This document shows, in pieces, positions 1 through 10,808 of a stretch of DNA of 64,000 bases. The stretch is from Theristus sp. LFF4_11. Its lineage: Eukaryota; Nematoda; Chromadorea; Monhysterida; Xyalidae. The notes beneath the pieces were generated by a model, which saw nothing but the letters and a program-made list of their open reading frames with translations, was not told the origin of the DNA and did no database searches. Position 1 is the stretch's first letter. Every line of letters starts with the position of its first letter. The DNA lies in assembly GCA_030248135.1 (NCBI GenBank), contig JASANC010003828.1, positions 1-64,000 on the forward strand. Direction: 5' to 3'. Made by a program: the position numbers and the translations under genes.

Positions 1-90
1 AGTTGTTGGTTGCGGGGCGGTTGACGTTGTTGCCACTGCCTCGCTTGGCGGTGCCGCCAACTGCGCCACTTGGCGTTGTCGTTGAGTTTT
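1..90 (-). other. GC-rich coding-like stretch beyond the stop of the 741-aa ORF
   Basis: This short GC-rich stretch lies just downstream of the TAA at 91-93 on the minus strand. Its composition resembles the ORF. The -1 frame relative to the ORF stays open to the window edge, and a run of six A followed by C sits directly at the stop. It could be a further part of the same gene, reached by splicing or frameshifting, or simply 3' sequence. The window edge prevents a decision. Confidence 0.25.
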
Positions 91-2316
91 TTAGCGCTTC
101 CGAATAGGCATCCCAAAAGCGTTTGTATGCTTTTGGAACGCCGGTTTCACAGCATCCAGACGGCTCAGATTCGGGAGCGTGGTCGTAACCACCTCGAGAA
201 TCATCGGGTGTGTATGCGGCGCATCTGCTAGTTGCTGAACTAGATTGTTCAGCTTCCGCGTGATTGCCGCGAGTTTCATCGGCTGGGCGGTGCCAACAAT
301 GTCCATCGGCAGACTGTATGGCATCAAAACTGACCCTTGATGGTCCGTCCGATCGTGTTGCGTCGACGTGCCAGCACCCGGTTCACTGCCCACTGAGTAC
401 GCCCTGTGCGAACGACGGCGTACCATTTGTGGCGGTTGGAGTGGCGGGGGTTGCGGTCGTTCTGGCGTTTCGAGACGAGTCTCGTCGTCGTCGTCGCTTG
501 TTTCACGCTCTAGTCCCAGCATGAACAGGTTACCCTGTTCGTCTGCCAAGACGCTTTCGTTAGACTGCTCATCCGTGAGCGACAGACTTTGTTTATCCGT
601 CACACACGCCCAATAATCACTTTCGTCTGATTCACTCGACGAGTCTTTGCAACTCGTCTCGTGACCGTTTTCTTGTTCGTCCGCTCGCATCCGGGCCAAC
701 ACCAGTTCGCACGTGCTGTGACGAATCGCGTCCTTGTGCAGGCCGGCAATTGCGGGTCGTTCGTGCTGCGCAGGCCGACAACCCCAACTGTCGCTGCGGA
801 CGAGTTTCTGAAACTTCGGGGATACGAGCTGTCGACTCTGTAACAGCTGGCACCCAAGACTGTGACTCAAACTCGTGGGTGCCGGCTGTCTGTGCGACAC
901 CTGCACCCCATCGGGTTCGTTCGTCACGTTTCGCTCTGTGGCAGGAATGGTCATGTTTGACGCTCCTGCTTTGTTCTGATGTTCTGAAACATCTGGTCCC
1001 GGCTCGAACTCGGCGCTCAGCTTACGCCGTTCGATGCCCGTTCCATTTGTCATCTCGTGGCCCTTCACACGTGTTCGTGTGCGGCCACGCTTGTTCTTTC
1101 GACGTCGAATTCTGGCGTTCCAGTCGGGAATATACTCCCATCTGGACGCACGAACAAGTGGTACAGCTTGTGAACCCATTGGCTCCGTGGTCTCTCGGCT
1201 GCCCTGGACTGTCTCCATTTGCGCAGTCGAAATGGTGTTCTGAACGTTCAGGGGCAACGGTTTTGGCAGATTTTGCACCACTGAGGCCGTCGGCGTGAAA
1301 TACTGGGTCTGGTTCGTCTGCCTGTCTGTATGGCGCGGCGGTGAAATTCGCTCTGCGCGCACAGTAACAGGTGAACTTGCCAGATGCACCAAAATCTCTG
1401 GCACCTGGTCCACCAGTGGTGACTGTTGATTTGGCGTGGACGTCGCTACCGGCTCGAAATGCGCGGTGCGGCGTCGGTTTTGGAACAATTGAACTTTTGG
1501 AAAGTACTGCGTACCATCCACGTACCTTGCTTTCGTGCCGTAGACGCGCTCGAATGTGTCGGGCAACGGCACGACTCGACCATCAGGCAGTTGAGTGTGC
1601 AGCGCGAAGTCGGTGGCGGCGAGCTCTTTCACCAGTCGGATGGCCTGCGCGGGTGTGACACTGTCGCACACGACGGTACCCGTCGGTGCAAACCGTTTGT
1701 CGTACATGCGTGCTAGACTCAATTCAAAATAGTTCTGAATCACGTCTAGTTCATCATCCAGTCTGATAATTGGCGCAGCCAACAATTTGCGTACTGCCGC
1801 AACAGTCGACTGAGAGACGCGCGTGACACTGTTACCTGACAGGTTACTTGCGTACCCGGCATCCGACAAGCACTCGTTGTTTTCGAGTTGTTGTTCGATC
1901 TTGTCGATGCCGTAGTGACCGTAGTAGGCGCGAAGCACTGCTACGTCGCACTCTGCCTTGTCCGCGTAGATCGGTTTGTCGACGAGCGCGGACACATGTT
2001 GCCTGGACTCGATCTTCTTGAGCCAGGACTTCTTCGTACCGCTGAACGGTACACAGCGGCGGACCGCTGAACGGTTCAGAATTTGTGACTTCGACCGAAC
2101 AAACGGATGATCAAGATGGTAGACCTCCATTTGTGAGGCAGGTGCTCGGCCACCAGTGTCCGGGTCGGGCGTCAACGCCTCGCGGACAGCTCCACCGGCC
2201 TGGCCGCTGGCAGTCAAACATCTGCACCGCATGAGAGGGCCGCCAGCCTTCTCGTCCGCTTGACTCAAAGGCGGGGCCAACTTCACATAATGCGGATTTC
2301 GGTTTCTGTCACCCAT
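91..2316 (-). CDS. Large single-exon ORF, 741 aa, unknown function
   Basis: An uninterrupted ORF runs from ATG (2314-2316) to TAA (91-93) in a GC-rich block, against AT-rich flanks, which argues that it is really coding. I do not recognise the family. Residues 1-60 are polar. Residues 115-285 look most like a folded region (for example PAQAIRLVKELAATDFALH near 222-240, then LPDGRVVPLPDTFERVYGTK). A strongly basic patch at about 402-419 (RIRRRKNKRGRTRTRVKG) could bind nucleic acid or act as a nuclear signal. Residues 420-660 are low-complexity and acidic or serine-rich (SSSESDESD, DDDDE), and the C-terminus ends in basic residues. No membrane segment or zinc knuckle is evident. The lack of introns and the repeat-rich surroundings allow a mobile-element protein or a retrocopy, but no catalytic motif supports that. 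The reading frame is secure; the function is unassigned. Confidence 0.6.
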   Translation of the reverse strand: MGDRNRNPHYVKLAPPLSQADEKAGGPLMRCRCLTASGQAGGAVREALTPDPDTGGRAPASQMEVYHLDHPFVRSKSQILNRSAVRRCVPFSGTKKSWLKKIESRQHVSALVDKPIYADKAECDVAVLRAYYGHYGIDKIEQQLENNECLSDAGYASNLSGNSVTRVSQSTVAAVRKLLAAPIIRLDDELDVIQNYFELSLARMYDKRFAPTGTVVCDSVTPAQAIRLVKELAATDFALHTQLPDGRVVPLPDTFERVYGTKARYVDGTQYFPKVQLFQNRRRTAHFEPVATSTPNQQSPLVDQVPEILVHLASSPVTVRAERISPPRHTDRQTNQTQYFTPTASVVQNLPKPLPLNVQNTISTAQMETVQGSRETTEPMGSQAVPLVRASRWEYIPDWNARIRRRKNKRGRTRTRVKGHEMTNGTGIERRKLSAEFEPGPDVSEHQNKAGASNMTIPATERNVTNEPDGVQVSHRQPAPTSLSHSLGCQLLQSRQLVSPKFQKLVRSDSWGCRPAQHERPAIAGLHKDAIRHSTCELVLARMRADEQENGHETSCKDSSSESDESDYWACVTDKQSLSLTDEQSNESVLADEQGNLFMLGLERETSDDDDETRLETPERPQPPPLQPPQMVRRRSHRAYSVGSEPGAGTSTQHDRTDHQGSVLMPYSLPMDIVGTAQPMKLAAITRKLNNLVQQLADAPHTHPMILEVVTTTLPNLSRLDAVKPAFQKHTNAFGMPIRKR

Positions 2317-3365
2317 TCTTTGTTTAGTAAATGTGTGACTACTGAGAATAAAACGTTCAAATTACTTGTGTAGCTGTTGTTATATTATTATTACAAAACG
2401 GTTACACGGTTATGATGGGCGACTGACACAGGCAAAGCTAAAACGTGCCGGATAAAACGTACTCAACGAGTAGTTGTTATTATTTCATAAAACTAACGGT
2501 GCTTCGCCTATGTCGCCCAGTCGCGAGTCGCCCTTGTTATTGAGGCGACACGCGACAACAACGTTGCGTGTCGACAGCCAACAAACAATCGACCGAAGCG
2601 TTTATGCTTGGAAGAGTTTTATTGGTTGTCGAGAGTATGAGAACTGTTGAATCAATAGTAGTACCAAGAATAAATGCACTAAAACGGTGATCACCAATAA
2701 CGTTGCATGGGTGGAACATTAACATAAAAGAATAGTTTAACATTACGATCACCATTAATCAACACAAGGTTACTGTGGGCAGGAAAGTTATTATAATTGT
2801 GAAAACATGAACCTTACAATATGGTGACTCGAACAAGAAAAATGTTTTTGTTCGCCGCATGTGCTAGTTTCGGATGGGTCTTTCATGTGCACGCTTGCAT
2901 GCAGCTAACAAAAAAATGGCCTCGCGTAAATGCGCCGGGAGGTTTGAAAAAAAAAACGAACAGAGACACCAAAAACGCGCAATAAGTGCGAACCAACGGG
3001 AACGACGACGACGATACTAGTTCGTTCAAAAGAAGCAAATTGTATTTACTATTATTATGCGAAAGTTGCAAAATGAAAACTCCGGAACACGCCATTTTTT
3101 GTTCGAAAACGTTCAGATTTGCTGGAGTTTTTCTGGTGAGTGCAACGCTGAAGCGCTAATAAAACCGATCAACTGCACCAACCCATGATGCTTTTCATTC
3201 TTTCATTTCAAAACAACGGCAAACGCCACACTAAACCAAACGTGTCAGATTTTTTGCACAGTGATTGCTGCTGCACTGAGTAGTGTAGCTTTCTAGAACT
3301 TTTTGATAATGATTTGAAATTGATCAAGCAAGTTACGGAACGAACGATCGGTGATTTTTGGCGAT
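2317..3365. other. Intergenic, no gene seen
   Basis: AT-rich sequence upstream of the 741-aa ORF. It presumably contains that ORF's promoter, but I see no convincing core promoter motif. Short ORFs here have no coding character. Confidence 0.4.
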
Positions 3366-3537
3366 GTTTTAACCGGGCTAACCGCGTTAACAGGGCTAAC
3401 CCAGAAAAACGTACAGAACGCCGTCAAGTAGGGTGCCCATCGAGTTTTCTCTGTCATTAAGTGCCTATACAGTACACCCCTTGGCGAGGCTCGATCCCCG
3501 AACGCACAGACAACGAGATGCCACCCAGGCCACGACT
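3366..3537 (-). mobile_element. tRNA-derived SINE, copy 1
   Basis: Read on the minus strand, the 5' part resembles a tRNA gene: an A-box-like GTGGCCTGGGTGG and a B-box-like GGGGATCGAGCC about 35 bases later. A family-specific body follows (TATAGGCACTTAATGACAG) and then a tail with GGTTAGCCC units. Related copies are at 31741-31897 and 23114-23226. The shared tRNA-like head and non-tRNA body are typical of RNA polymerase III SINEs. Confidence 0.7.
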
Positions 3538-5186
3538 GGTTTTTGGTCAACTGCTGATATTGCTCCGCTTGCGCCAATTTTTGAAGAACAGCGTCGTCTG
3601 CTTGAAACTGGGAAATACACAGTCGACAACAGGTTTTTTCAGCTAATTTCCTGTTTTCGTGTTCGTTGCTTATGTGGGAGTGGAGGAGGAGAAGGAAAGA
3701 AAAAATGATAATTAGAAGAATGGCACTTCGTGCAGCTGTTTGATGGGCTGGAAGTGTTGTGTGTCTTCAAAAGCATCGAAATGTCTGCCTTATTGGAATT
3801 ATAGAGAAACAGTTTCAACCGAACATCAATCTCCCGATGTTGTGGTGTGCAGACTATCAAGATATAATAAACAATTGAATTTGACAATGACAATTTGGCA
3901 AAATTTGAGACACAATGAAATAAACAAAAATATGACGGTTTAACAGGGCAGACTGGCGATATACGCCAAATAAAAATGTCCAAAGTGCTGTCCGATGTGC
4001 ATGTCCGTCGCGGTGTCCGTCTCTGCCCCGGTGTCTTATCTCGGAAAGAAAAGCAGCTACGCAAAACAACTGGTAGTGGTGGTTTCTCTACTCACTGCTG
4101 ACGAGATATTTTTAGTTGCGCAGGACACCGCGGCGGTCAACCCGACGGACAGGACGCTCCGACGGACAGGACAGCTGACACCACTTCGGTATACGTTAAT
4201 TAAGTTCTGGATTATTCAACTTTTTCTCATGCAGTAGTTGTCGTTTTTATTCGGTTCCTGTGCTTGTTCAGATCACTTGAAACTAAAAATCAACATACTG
4301 TGGCAGGTCTTTCTTGATTTTAAATTCTGTATTTCATCAGGTGCAAAATTTGAATCCTACCTTACGTTTTAGATACGAGCGAAAGCTCAGAGAGGAGAGT
4401 AAAACATGATGCGGTTTTTCTGTCTGGCTTTTCCGTTTCCAGCGTCTATCAAGAGAAATACTATTTAGCTTCTTTTTGATATCTGGCATGCAATATACAA
4501 TTGTACACAATGAGAACAGAGAAACAAACTAGCATGATGCGGGAGATGGTGCATGCAGGCGGTTAAGCTAATGGAGCTAGGCTAGATTCTCGCGTTCAGA
4601 GACAAATAACCAATCTTAGAAATAGTTTTAAACGTTCATAATAGATTCTAGTACATGTAGTGCAAAAATTAAACTGTGTTCAATTCAGATTAAAAAAGAT
4701 TACAAACCTAGTCACTTTCAGCATAGGTTCACCTGTTCAATAACTTTACAGTATTGGTTCATATTCCAAGATAGCCTTATTTACTTGCAATGTCATCCAT
4801 CTATGGTACGTGATGTTTGTTTTGTGCCCGGATATCGAACCAATAACGTAAGTACTATGTATCCAATATTGTTTGAGTGGATATATATGTAATGCGGTTT
4901 TCACATGCGATATTGTATGTGTGTACAGGGTGTGACGGAAATATGTGGTCACACTGAAGTCAGCACTGTAGGCGCTTTCCTATTTTAGCGTAACTTTCCA
5001 CAAATAAAGTAACTTTCCACAAATAAAGCAACTTTGATAGTTTAGCGTAACTTTCAACAAATAAAGTAACTTTATTTTAAATTAATTTTTTTTCGATGAT
5101 TTTCGGACTACCCTGTATTTTAACAATTTTCATATACGGATACGCAAAAAGGCCCCAACCAACGGTCCGTTATGTACTAGAATATA
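3538..5186. other. Intergenic, no gene seen
   Basis: AT-rich sequence without supported coding potential. At 4925-4940 there is a CAGGGTGTGACGG-like string that resembles a mariner terminus but has no visible partner. At 4985-5075 a short phrase (taactttccacaaataaag) is repeated about four times. Confidence 0.4.
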
Positions 5187-5821
5187 CAGTGGCGGCCAAA
5201 AGTGTTGGAACTCTGTGCGCGTGTGTGCGTGTATGCGATGTATTGCGCGTGTGTTGCATCAGCCGTACAAACGCTATAAAAGAATCCCATGCTATTTTGT
5301 TTTTGTTTTTTAGACCACTGAGTGTATCTAGTACACTATTCGCAGGTTTTTTTTCACTGAAGCACACATTTATTTGACAAATACCGAACATTACAACACG
5401 CCTCCATTGCATATGACTGGTAGTAAAACTGATTCAAAATCATTGGCAAGACAACTATTCTTTGAAGTATTAGCGTTTGTTTGTGTTTGAATTATCTAAC
5501 AGACGTGCATTGCATTCATGTGTCGGGTTCCAGTCGGGTTGTATTGTTTATTCCGCTATATTTTCTTGCCAAATAATTTTGAAACCGTTTTACTGTCAAA
5601 TGGAGGTGTGTTGTAATGTTCGGTATTTGTCCAATAAATGTATGCTTCAGCAAAAAAACCTGCGGATAGTTATTATTAGTGTATCAGATACACTCAGTAA
5701 TCACAAAAACAAAAAAAATTAGCATGGGATTCTTATAATAGCGTTTGTGAGCCTGATGATACACACGCGCAACACACGCGCACAAACGCGCGCAGCGTTC
5801 CAACACTTTTGGCCGCCACTG
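5187..5821. mobile_element. Tc1-like palindromic MITE, 635 bp
   Basis: The two halves are inverted copies of each other. The ends begin CAGTGGCGGCCAAAAGTGTT and the element is flanked by TA at 5185-5186 and 5822-5823. The arms extend through a GTGTGTGCGTG-type microsatellite to near the centre, about 230 bp or more each. The TA duplication and CAGTG...GGCCAAAAGT end are characteristic of the Tc1/mariner superfamily. No transposase ORF is present, so it is non-autonomous. Confidence 0.75.
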
Positions 5822-5823
5822 TA

Positions 5824-7277
5824 CATGAAAATCTATATACATGTTGATCATGTTTGAACATCTGAGAACCGTATGTTTTATGTTTTTGATCGTGGAACAA
5901 ATCGTTTTTGAGCTGTAAAAGCACAAGCTGAATTATTATTGTCCATGAGCATAAGCAGATACTTTAACCAGCCGACAAATAAATGAGCATTGTTTTATGC
6001 TTGTACCTACATGTGCAAAACAGGGGACCATCGGGTGCCGTTACTTTTGAAAACAAAGTTATATCACCATGGCCTTCATAAAATGTCACTTAGCAAACTG
6101 AACAACATACAAAGTATCAACGAAATTATCATTGTAGCAATGGATTGCATTCAAACCGAAGTCAGATGCGCCAGATGTCAAATTTCTAGGAGACGTATGG
6201 AACTGTGCGTCATGAAAAAAAACGCTTTTCGAAATAGAAATTTGTTAGCGCACCAGGGTATCGCACCAATAATGTGCATTTCAATAATTTGCGTTGTGTA
6301 ATGCATGTTGTCTGATTGTGGTAACCAAAACAAAGCTTACTGAAGCATATGAAATAATAGCAACGAAAAATATATGGACCCGCTTCGCCACTACCGCCCA
6401 ACTGCACACTTTTCATCAGCAAAATTAGAGTGACAGAAACCGCGGTTTTGAACGCTGCATTTTCTTGCATGCAGTGCTTTCACTGATTAAGCCTCCATTG
6501 TGATTGTCTGCTAATCCGGATTTTTGTGTTTTTTCTGTAAGAATGCCGATGATGAGTGGCAAGTCGGTTTTTTTTCATATTCGATTTTCAGTCATACTTT
6601 TCCGTTAAGAAAATTTTCTAAAGCTATAGCGGTCATGGTTTCTGGAGAAAGAAAAAAATAAAGAAAAACAGTGAGTTCGGGCAAGTCCCAAACGTTAATA
6701 AAGTAAAAAGGGTTATCAAGAAAATGTAATCCATTTCGTTGAGTGACTTATTCCTCTCATTTTATTCTCATATTTAGGGAGCAATTGAGGCCAAACAACT
6801 GTCTGAAAACGAAGAAAAAATATGCTTTTAACTTTGCCAAATCGGCTGGCTTTCGCTAAACTTGTGTGCATCAGACCTTTCAACCTTTGGGCTTTTTACT
6901 TTTGGATACCACGCGTGCAATGTATGTCACTTTCATAGGCATACAAACTTGAAGACGATAAAAGCCGACCGCGAAATCGAGTTTGGATAGAGCTGTTGGC
7001 CGAAAACAGATAAAGTCAAACTGGTCTACTTGTTTGAGCGCAAATTTGATTGCGAAAAGACTCACATGGAAAAGCGCACCTCAATCATACAAATGTACAC
7101 GCGTTTTTCTTTGTTTGAGGTGGGTCGTCAAAAAAAAAAAAAAAAACGCTTGTCGCTGAAGTTTGAACGTGCATACAGTCTGTCGGTCGACAGGATTTTA
7201 TGCCATTTTTTACGGTTGGTCGCAAAAACAGTTGACACATTTATGTCTGTACATTGGTTCCTGGGGCGGGTCATGTA
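5824..7277. other. Intergenic, no gene seen
   Basis: AT-rich sequence with no supported gene. The short ORFs show no recognisable protein similarity and no splice-consistent pairing. Confidence 0.4.
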
Positions 7278-8049
7278 TTATCTAAAAATGCGGGAGACGC
7301 ATAAAAAAGGAGGAATATGGCCTCGTATAAGCAGTGAAAGACTTGGCTCGACAACGCTTTTCAAGTCTCTGATGTGGTACACACGGATACAAGTACATAA
7401 GAGTTATATTTTTGCGCTTTTGTTTAAAAGTTGTTTAAAAGTTGCTAAAAAGCGTAAAAATTTTGAAGTTATTTTTCAATTGTCCTCTTCAGTTTAGTCT
7501 AAAATCACACCATGTGCGAAATTCTGTAAATTCTGTGCAAAAACGGAAACATCAGAGATTGCAAAACATTGCTGCATGTAGCTTTATCGTTGTTGCTAAC
7601 GTACGCACCACTATGCACACAGCAGCACCAGTGCAAAAAGTGTTGTCTTCCGTTGATTTTCACCCTTTTTTACCAAACTCTTGTGACAGGATGAACCGGT
7701 GAGCCATTGCCTTTGCCACAGAAGGAGACCTTGCGTTCCCCAATAGCTCTGCGATACACTTTGTGTAAACCAGTGTCAGCGATCTAAAGTCTGATGGTTA
7801 TCTTAGTGGTTTTAGTGGTCGCTAAATGCTAGAAATAAAGCAAATGTGAAAGTTTATTTGTCTACAATGTACGAGGGTTGCCACTTGCAACGGAAATAAA
7901 GAATAAACGGCGCAAAAATATGACTCTTATGTACTTGTATCCGTGTGTACCACATCAGAGACTTGAAAAGCGTTGTCGAGCCAAGTCTTTCACTGCTTAT
8001 ACGAGGCCATATTCCTCCTTTTTTATGCGTCTCCCGCATTTTTAGATAA
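7278..8049. repeat. TIR module of composite repeat, copy A
   Basis: Inverted arms at about 7278-7423 and 7905-8049 begin and end with TTATCTAAAAATGCGGGAGA and its complement, and TA flanks both sides (7276-7277 and 8050-8051). The arms contain GTGGTACACACGGATACAAG. The TA duplication suggests it once moved as a Tc1/mariner-like MITE. Related modules are at 14905-16157 and 47834-48630. Confidence 0.7.
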
Positions 8050-8059
8050 TATTCTGACT

Positions 8060-9660
8060 TTTACATAAGCCCCGAAGGTCGGACCAAAATCACAATTCTT
8101 TGGTCACACATTCTTCTAAACCCCGGACAACTCAGGTTTTTCATTTTTCGTTTTTTAGGCCAATTTCGCCTGTGCTATTTTACGGCCGATTCCCCAAAAT
8201 CGTCACGATTCAGTACCTAGAATCGCTCACATAAAAAACTAACCCAAAATCCGTGATCAGTGCATTGAATTACCCTGGAAAACAGCCTTTTCTTGTTTTT
8301 TGTTTCTGGACCGATTTAGCAAACTTCCACGGCCGATTCGCCCGAAATCGTCACGATTCAGCATCTAGAGTTGCTCACGTAAGAAAACTAATCCAAAATT
8401 CGTGATCAGCGCATTGAATTACCCTGGAAAAACGGTTTTTTCGTTTTTCATTTCTGGACCGATTTCGCCAATTTCCACGGCCGATTCGCCCGAAATCGTC
8501 ACGATTCAGTATCTAGAGTTGCTCACGTAAGAAAACTAACCCAAAATTTGTGATCAGCGGATTGAATTACCCTGGAAAACACCCTTTTCTTGTTTTTCGT
8601 TCCTGGACCAATTTCGCCAATTTCCACGGCCCATACGCCCGAAATCGTCACGATTCAGCATCTAGAGTTGCTCACGTAAGAAAACTAACCCAAATTTTGT
8701 TATAAGCGCATTGAACTACCCTGGAAAACACCCTTTTCTTGTTTTTCGTTCTTGGACCAATTTCGCCATGAATTACCATGGACAACACAGTTTTTTTGCA
8801 TTTGGACCGATTTCGCTAATTTCCACTGCGGTTCGCCCGAAATCGTCACGATTCAATATCTAGAGTTGCTCACATAAAAAACTAACCCCACATCCGTGAT
8901 CAGCGCATTGAATTACCCTGGGTAACACCTTTTTCTTGTTTTTCGTTTCTGGACCGATTTCGCCAATTTCCACGGCCGATTCGCCCGAAATCATCACGAT
9001 TCGGTATCTAGAGTTGCTCACATGAAAAAACTAACACAAAATCCGTGATCAGTGTATTTAATTACCATGGAAAACACCGTTTTTTTTGTTTTTAATTTCT
9101 GGACCGATTTCGCCAATTTCCACGGCCGATTCGCCCGAAATCGTCACGATTCAGTATCTAGAGTTGCTCACATTAAAAAACTAACACAAAATCCGTGATC
9201 AACGTATTTAATTACCATGGAAAACGCCGTTTTCTTGTTTTTCATTTCTGGACCAATTTCGCTAAAGTCCACGGCCGATTCGCCCGAAATCGTCACGATT
9301 CGGTATCTAGAGTTGCTCACATGAAAAAACTAACACAAAATTCGTGATCAGCGCATTGAATTACCCTGGAAAACACCCTTTTCTTATTTTTCGTTTCTGG
9401 ACCGATTTCGCCAATTTCCACGGCCGATTCGCCCGAAATCGTCACGATTCAGCATCTAGAGTTGCTCGCGTAAGAAAACTAACCCAAAATTCGTGATCAG
9501 CGCATTGAATTACCCTGGAAAACACCCTTTTCTTGTTTTTCGTTTCTGGACCGATTTCGCCAACTTCCACGGCCGATTCGCCCGAAATCGTCACGATTCA
9601 GCATCTAGAGTTGCTCACGTGAGAAAACTATCCCAAAATCCGTGATCAGCGTATTGAATT
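8060..9660 (+). repeat. 148-bp minisatellite array, about 10 units
   Basis: The phrase TCTAGAGTTGCTCAC recurs at about 8364, 8512, 8661, 8859, 9007, 9157, 9306, 9455 and 9604, with a degenerate first copy near 8216. The spacing is 148-150 bp except for one 198-bp interval, where a partial unit is inserted. Each unit also carries CGAAATCGTCACGATTCA and GTGATCAGCGCATTGAATTA. The same family forms the array at 45975-47760 in opposite orientation, and a single unit is near 14640-14790. Confidence 0.85.
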
Positions 9661-10357
9661 CCTACGGACTAAACATTTCTTCTATTTTTCGTAGCTCAGA
9701 CAAAATTTGTAAGACTGAAAAAATGATACCCAGTCAAAATGCTACGAATTTTCAAAAAATGCACAATTTTGACCCAAAAAATGCCCGGGCAAAAAATAAA
9801 CTAAATTTTCAGAATCTACGGATTAATTTACCCGAGGAAAAATTCTTGTTCAACTGTGAAAGTGTCCCAGCTAAAAATTGAAAGGGCGAACACTTAAAAC
9901 CAGGTGACAACCCTGCGAACTTTCAAAAAACCCAATTTTTACCCCAAAAAGGGGTCGGGGCAAAAAATTAACTCATTTTTCCAAATCTACGGATGAAATT
10001 ACCCTAGGAAACATTTTTCTTCAACTGTGAAAGTGTCCCAGCTAAAAACTGAAAGCGCGAACACATTTTGATTACATACCGGAAAAAAAGAGATAGAAAA
10101 ATAAGTAACACTGTTTTCAGAATAGGTTTTTCGTGTCTACAGCGTATGAAAAGTTGTCCGATAAAAATTTTTTCGCGGCTCCAAGCACAACTTTGGGTGT
10201 TCGTTTCGTGTGCACAGAACCAAGTTTGTGGCTTATACTATGCTCGCTGGAGGAAGCGAGCAAATTTGAAAAACGCGCGCGAGAGGATAACGGCTCATAT
10301 AATGCGTGATGCGCTGTCCGCTCGCTGACGCTCGCTCGCGCATCCGCATGATACATA

Positions 10358-10806
10358 CCGTATTACCTCTATTAAACCCCCCCCCCCAAAATTAAACCCC
10401 CCCCCAAAAATAAACCCCCACCCCCTCGACAAGTTTCCAAATAATCCCCCCCCCAAAAATAAACCCCCATGGGGGTTTATTAGAAACCTGTTTGAAACAC
10501 ATACCTAGCGAATTCAGTGGCTGAATGCAGTGACATTGGTGAAATTGTGCTACCAAAGGCCCCAAAGGGATGAGTTGGCGGTAATTTCATTACAAAAGGC
10601 TGTTACCAAAGGAAATCTCTGTGAAAAGTAGAAGTTTCTGCGACTTCCTTCCTGCCATGGAAGGTATTTTTGCCATTTTGCCCACCCCTAAAAATGGTTT
10701 CCAAATAACCCCCCCCAAAAATAATCCCCCCCCCAAAAATAAACCCCCACCCCCAGAAGTCGCTGAAGAAATAAACCCCCATGGGGGTTTAATAGAGGTA
10801 ATACGG
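10358..10806. mobile_element. C-rich TA-flanked MITE, 449 bp
   Basis: The ends are inverted repeats starting CCGTATTACCTCTATTAAAC, flanked by TA at 10356-10357 and 10807-10808. The interior holds repeated CCCCCCCCAAAAATAAAC strings and two internal palindromes centred on CCCCATGGGG. There is no coding capacity. It sits directly beside the head of composite copy A. Confidence 0.65.
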
Positions 10807-10808
10807 TA

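Larger units (their letters stand above)
7278..10353 (-). mobile_element. Composite repeat element, copy A
   Basis: This is one of three related composite units (others at 12524-16157 and 45277-48630). Read on the minus strand the order is: a head with a GCGAGCG-rich segment (10068-10353), a zone of degenerate CCTGGGGTAATT-type units (9660-10070), a 148-bp minisatellite (8060-9660), and a terminal-inverted-repeat module (7278-8049). The same four modules recur in the same order in the other copies, which are inverted relative to this one. No transposase is recognisable. Confidence 0.65.

Noticed and set aside
7030..7497. 155-aa plus-strand ORF
   Set aside because: It runs through the left arm of the TIR module and A-rich sequence, so it is a repeat artefact.
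8060..9660. Regular 148-bp repeats considered as a CRISPR-like array
   Set aside because: The whole unit repeats without distinct spacers, and the host is eukaryotic. It is a minisatellite.
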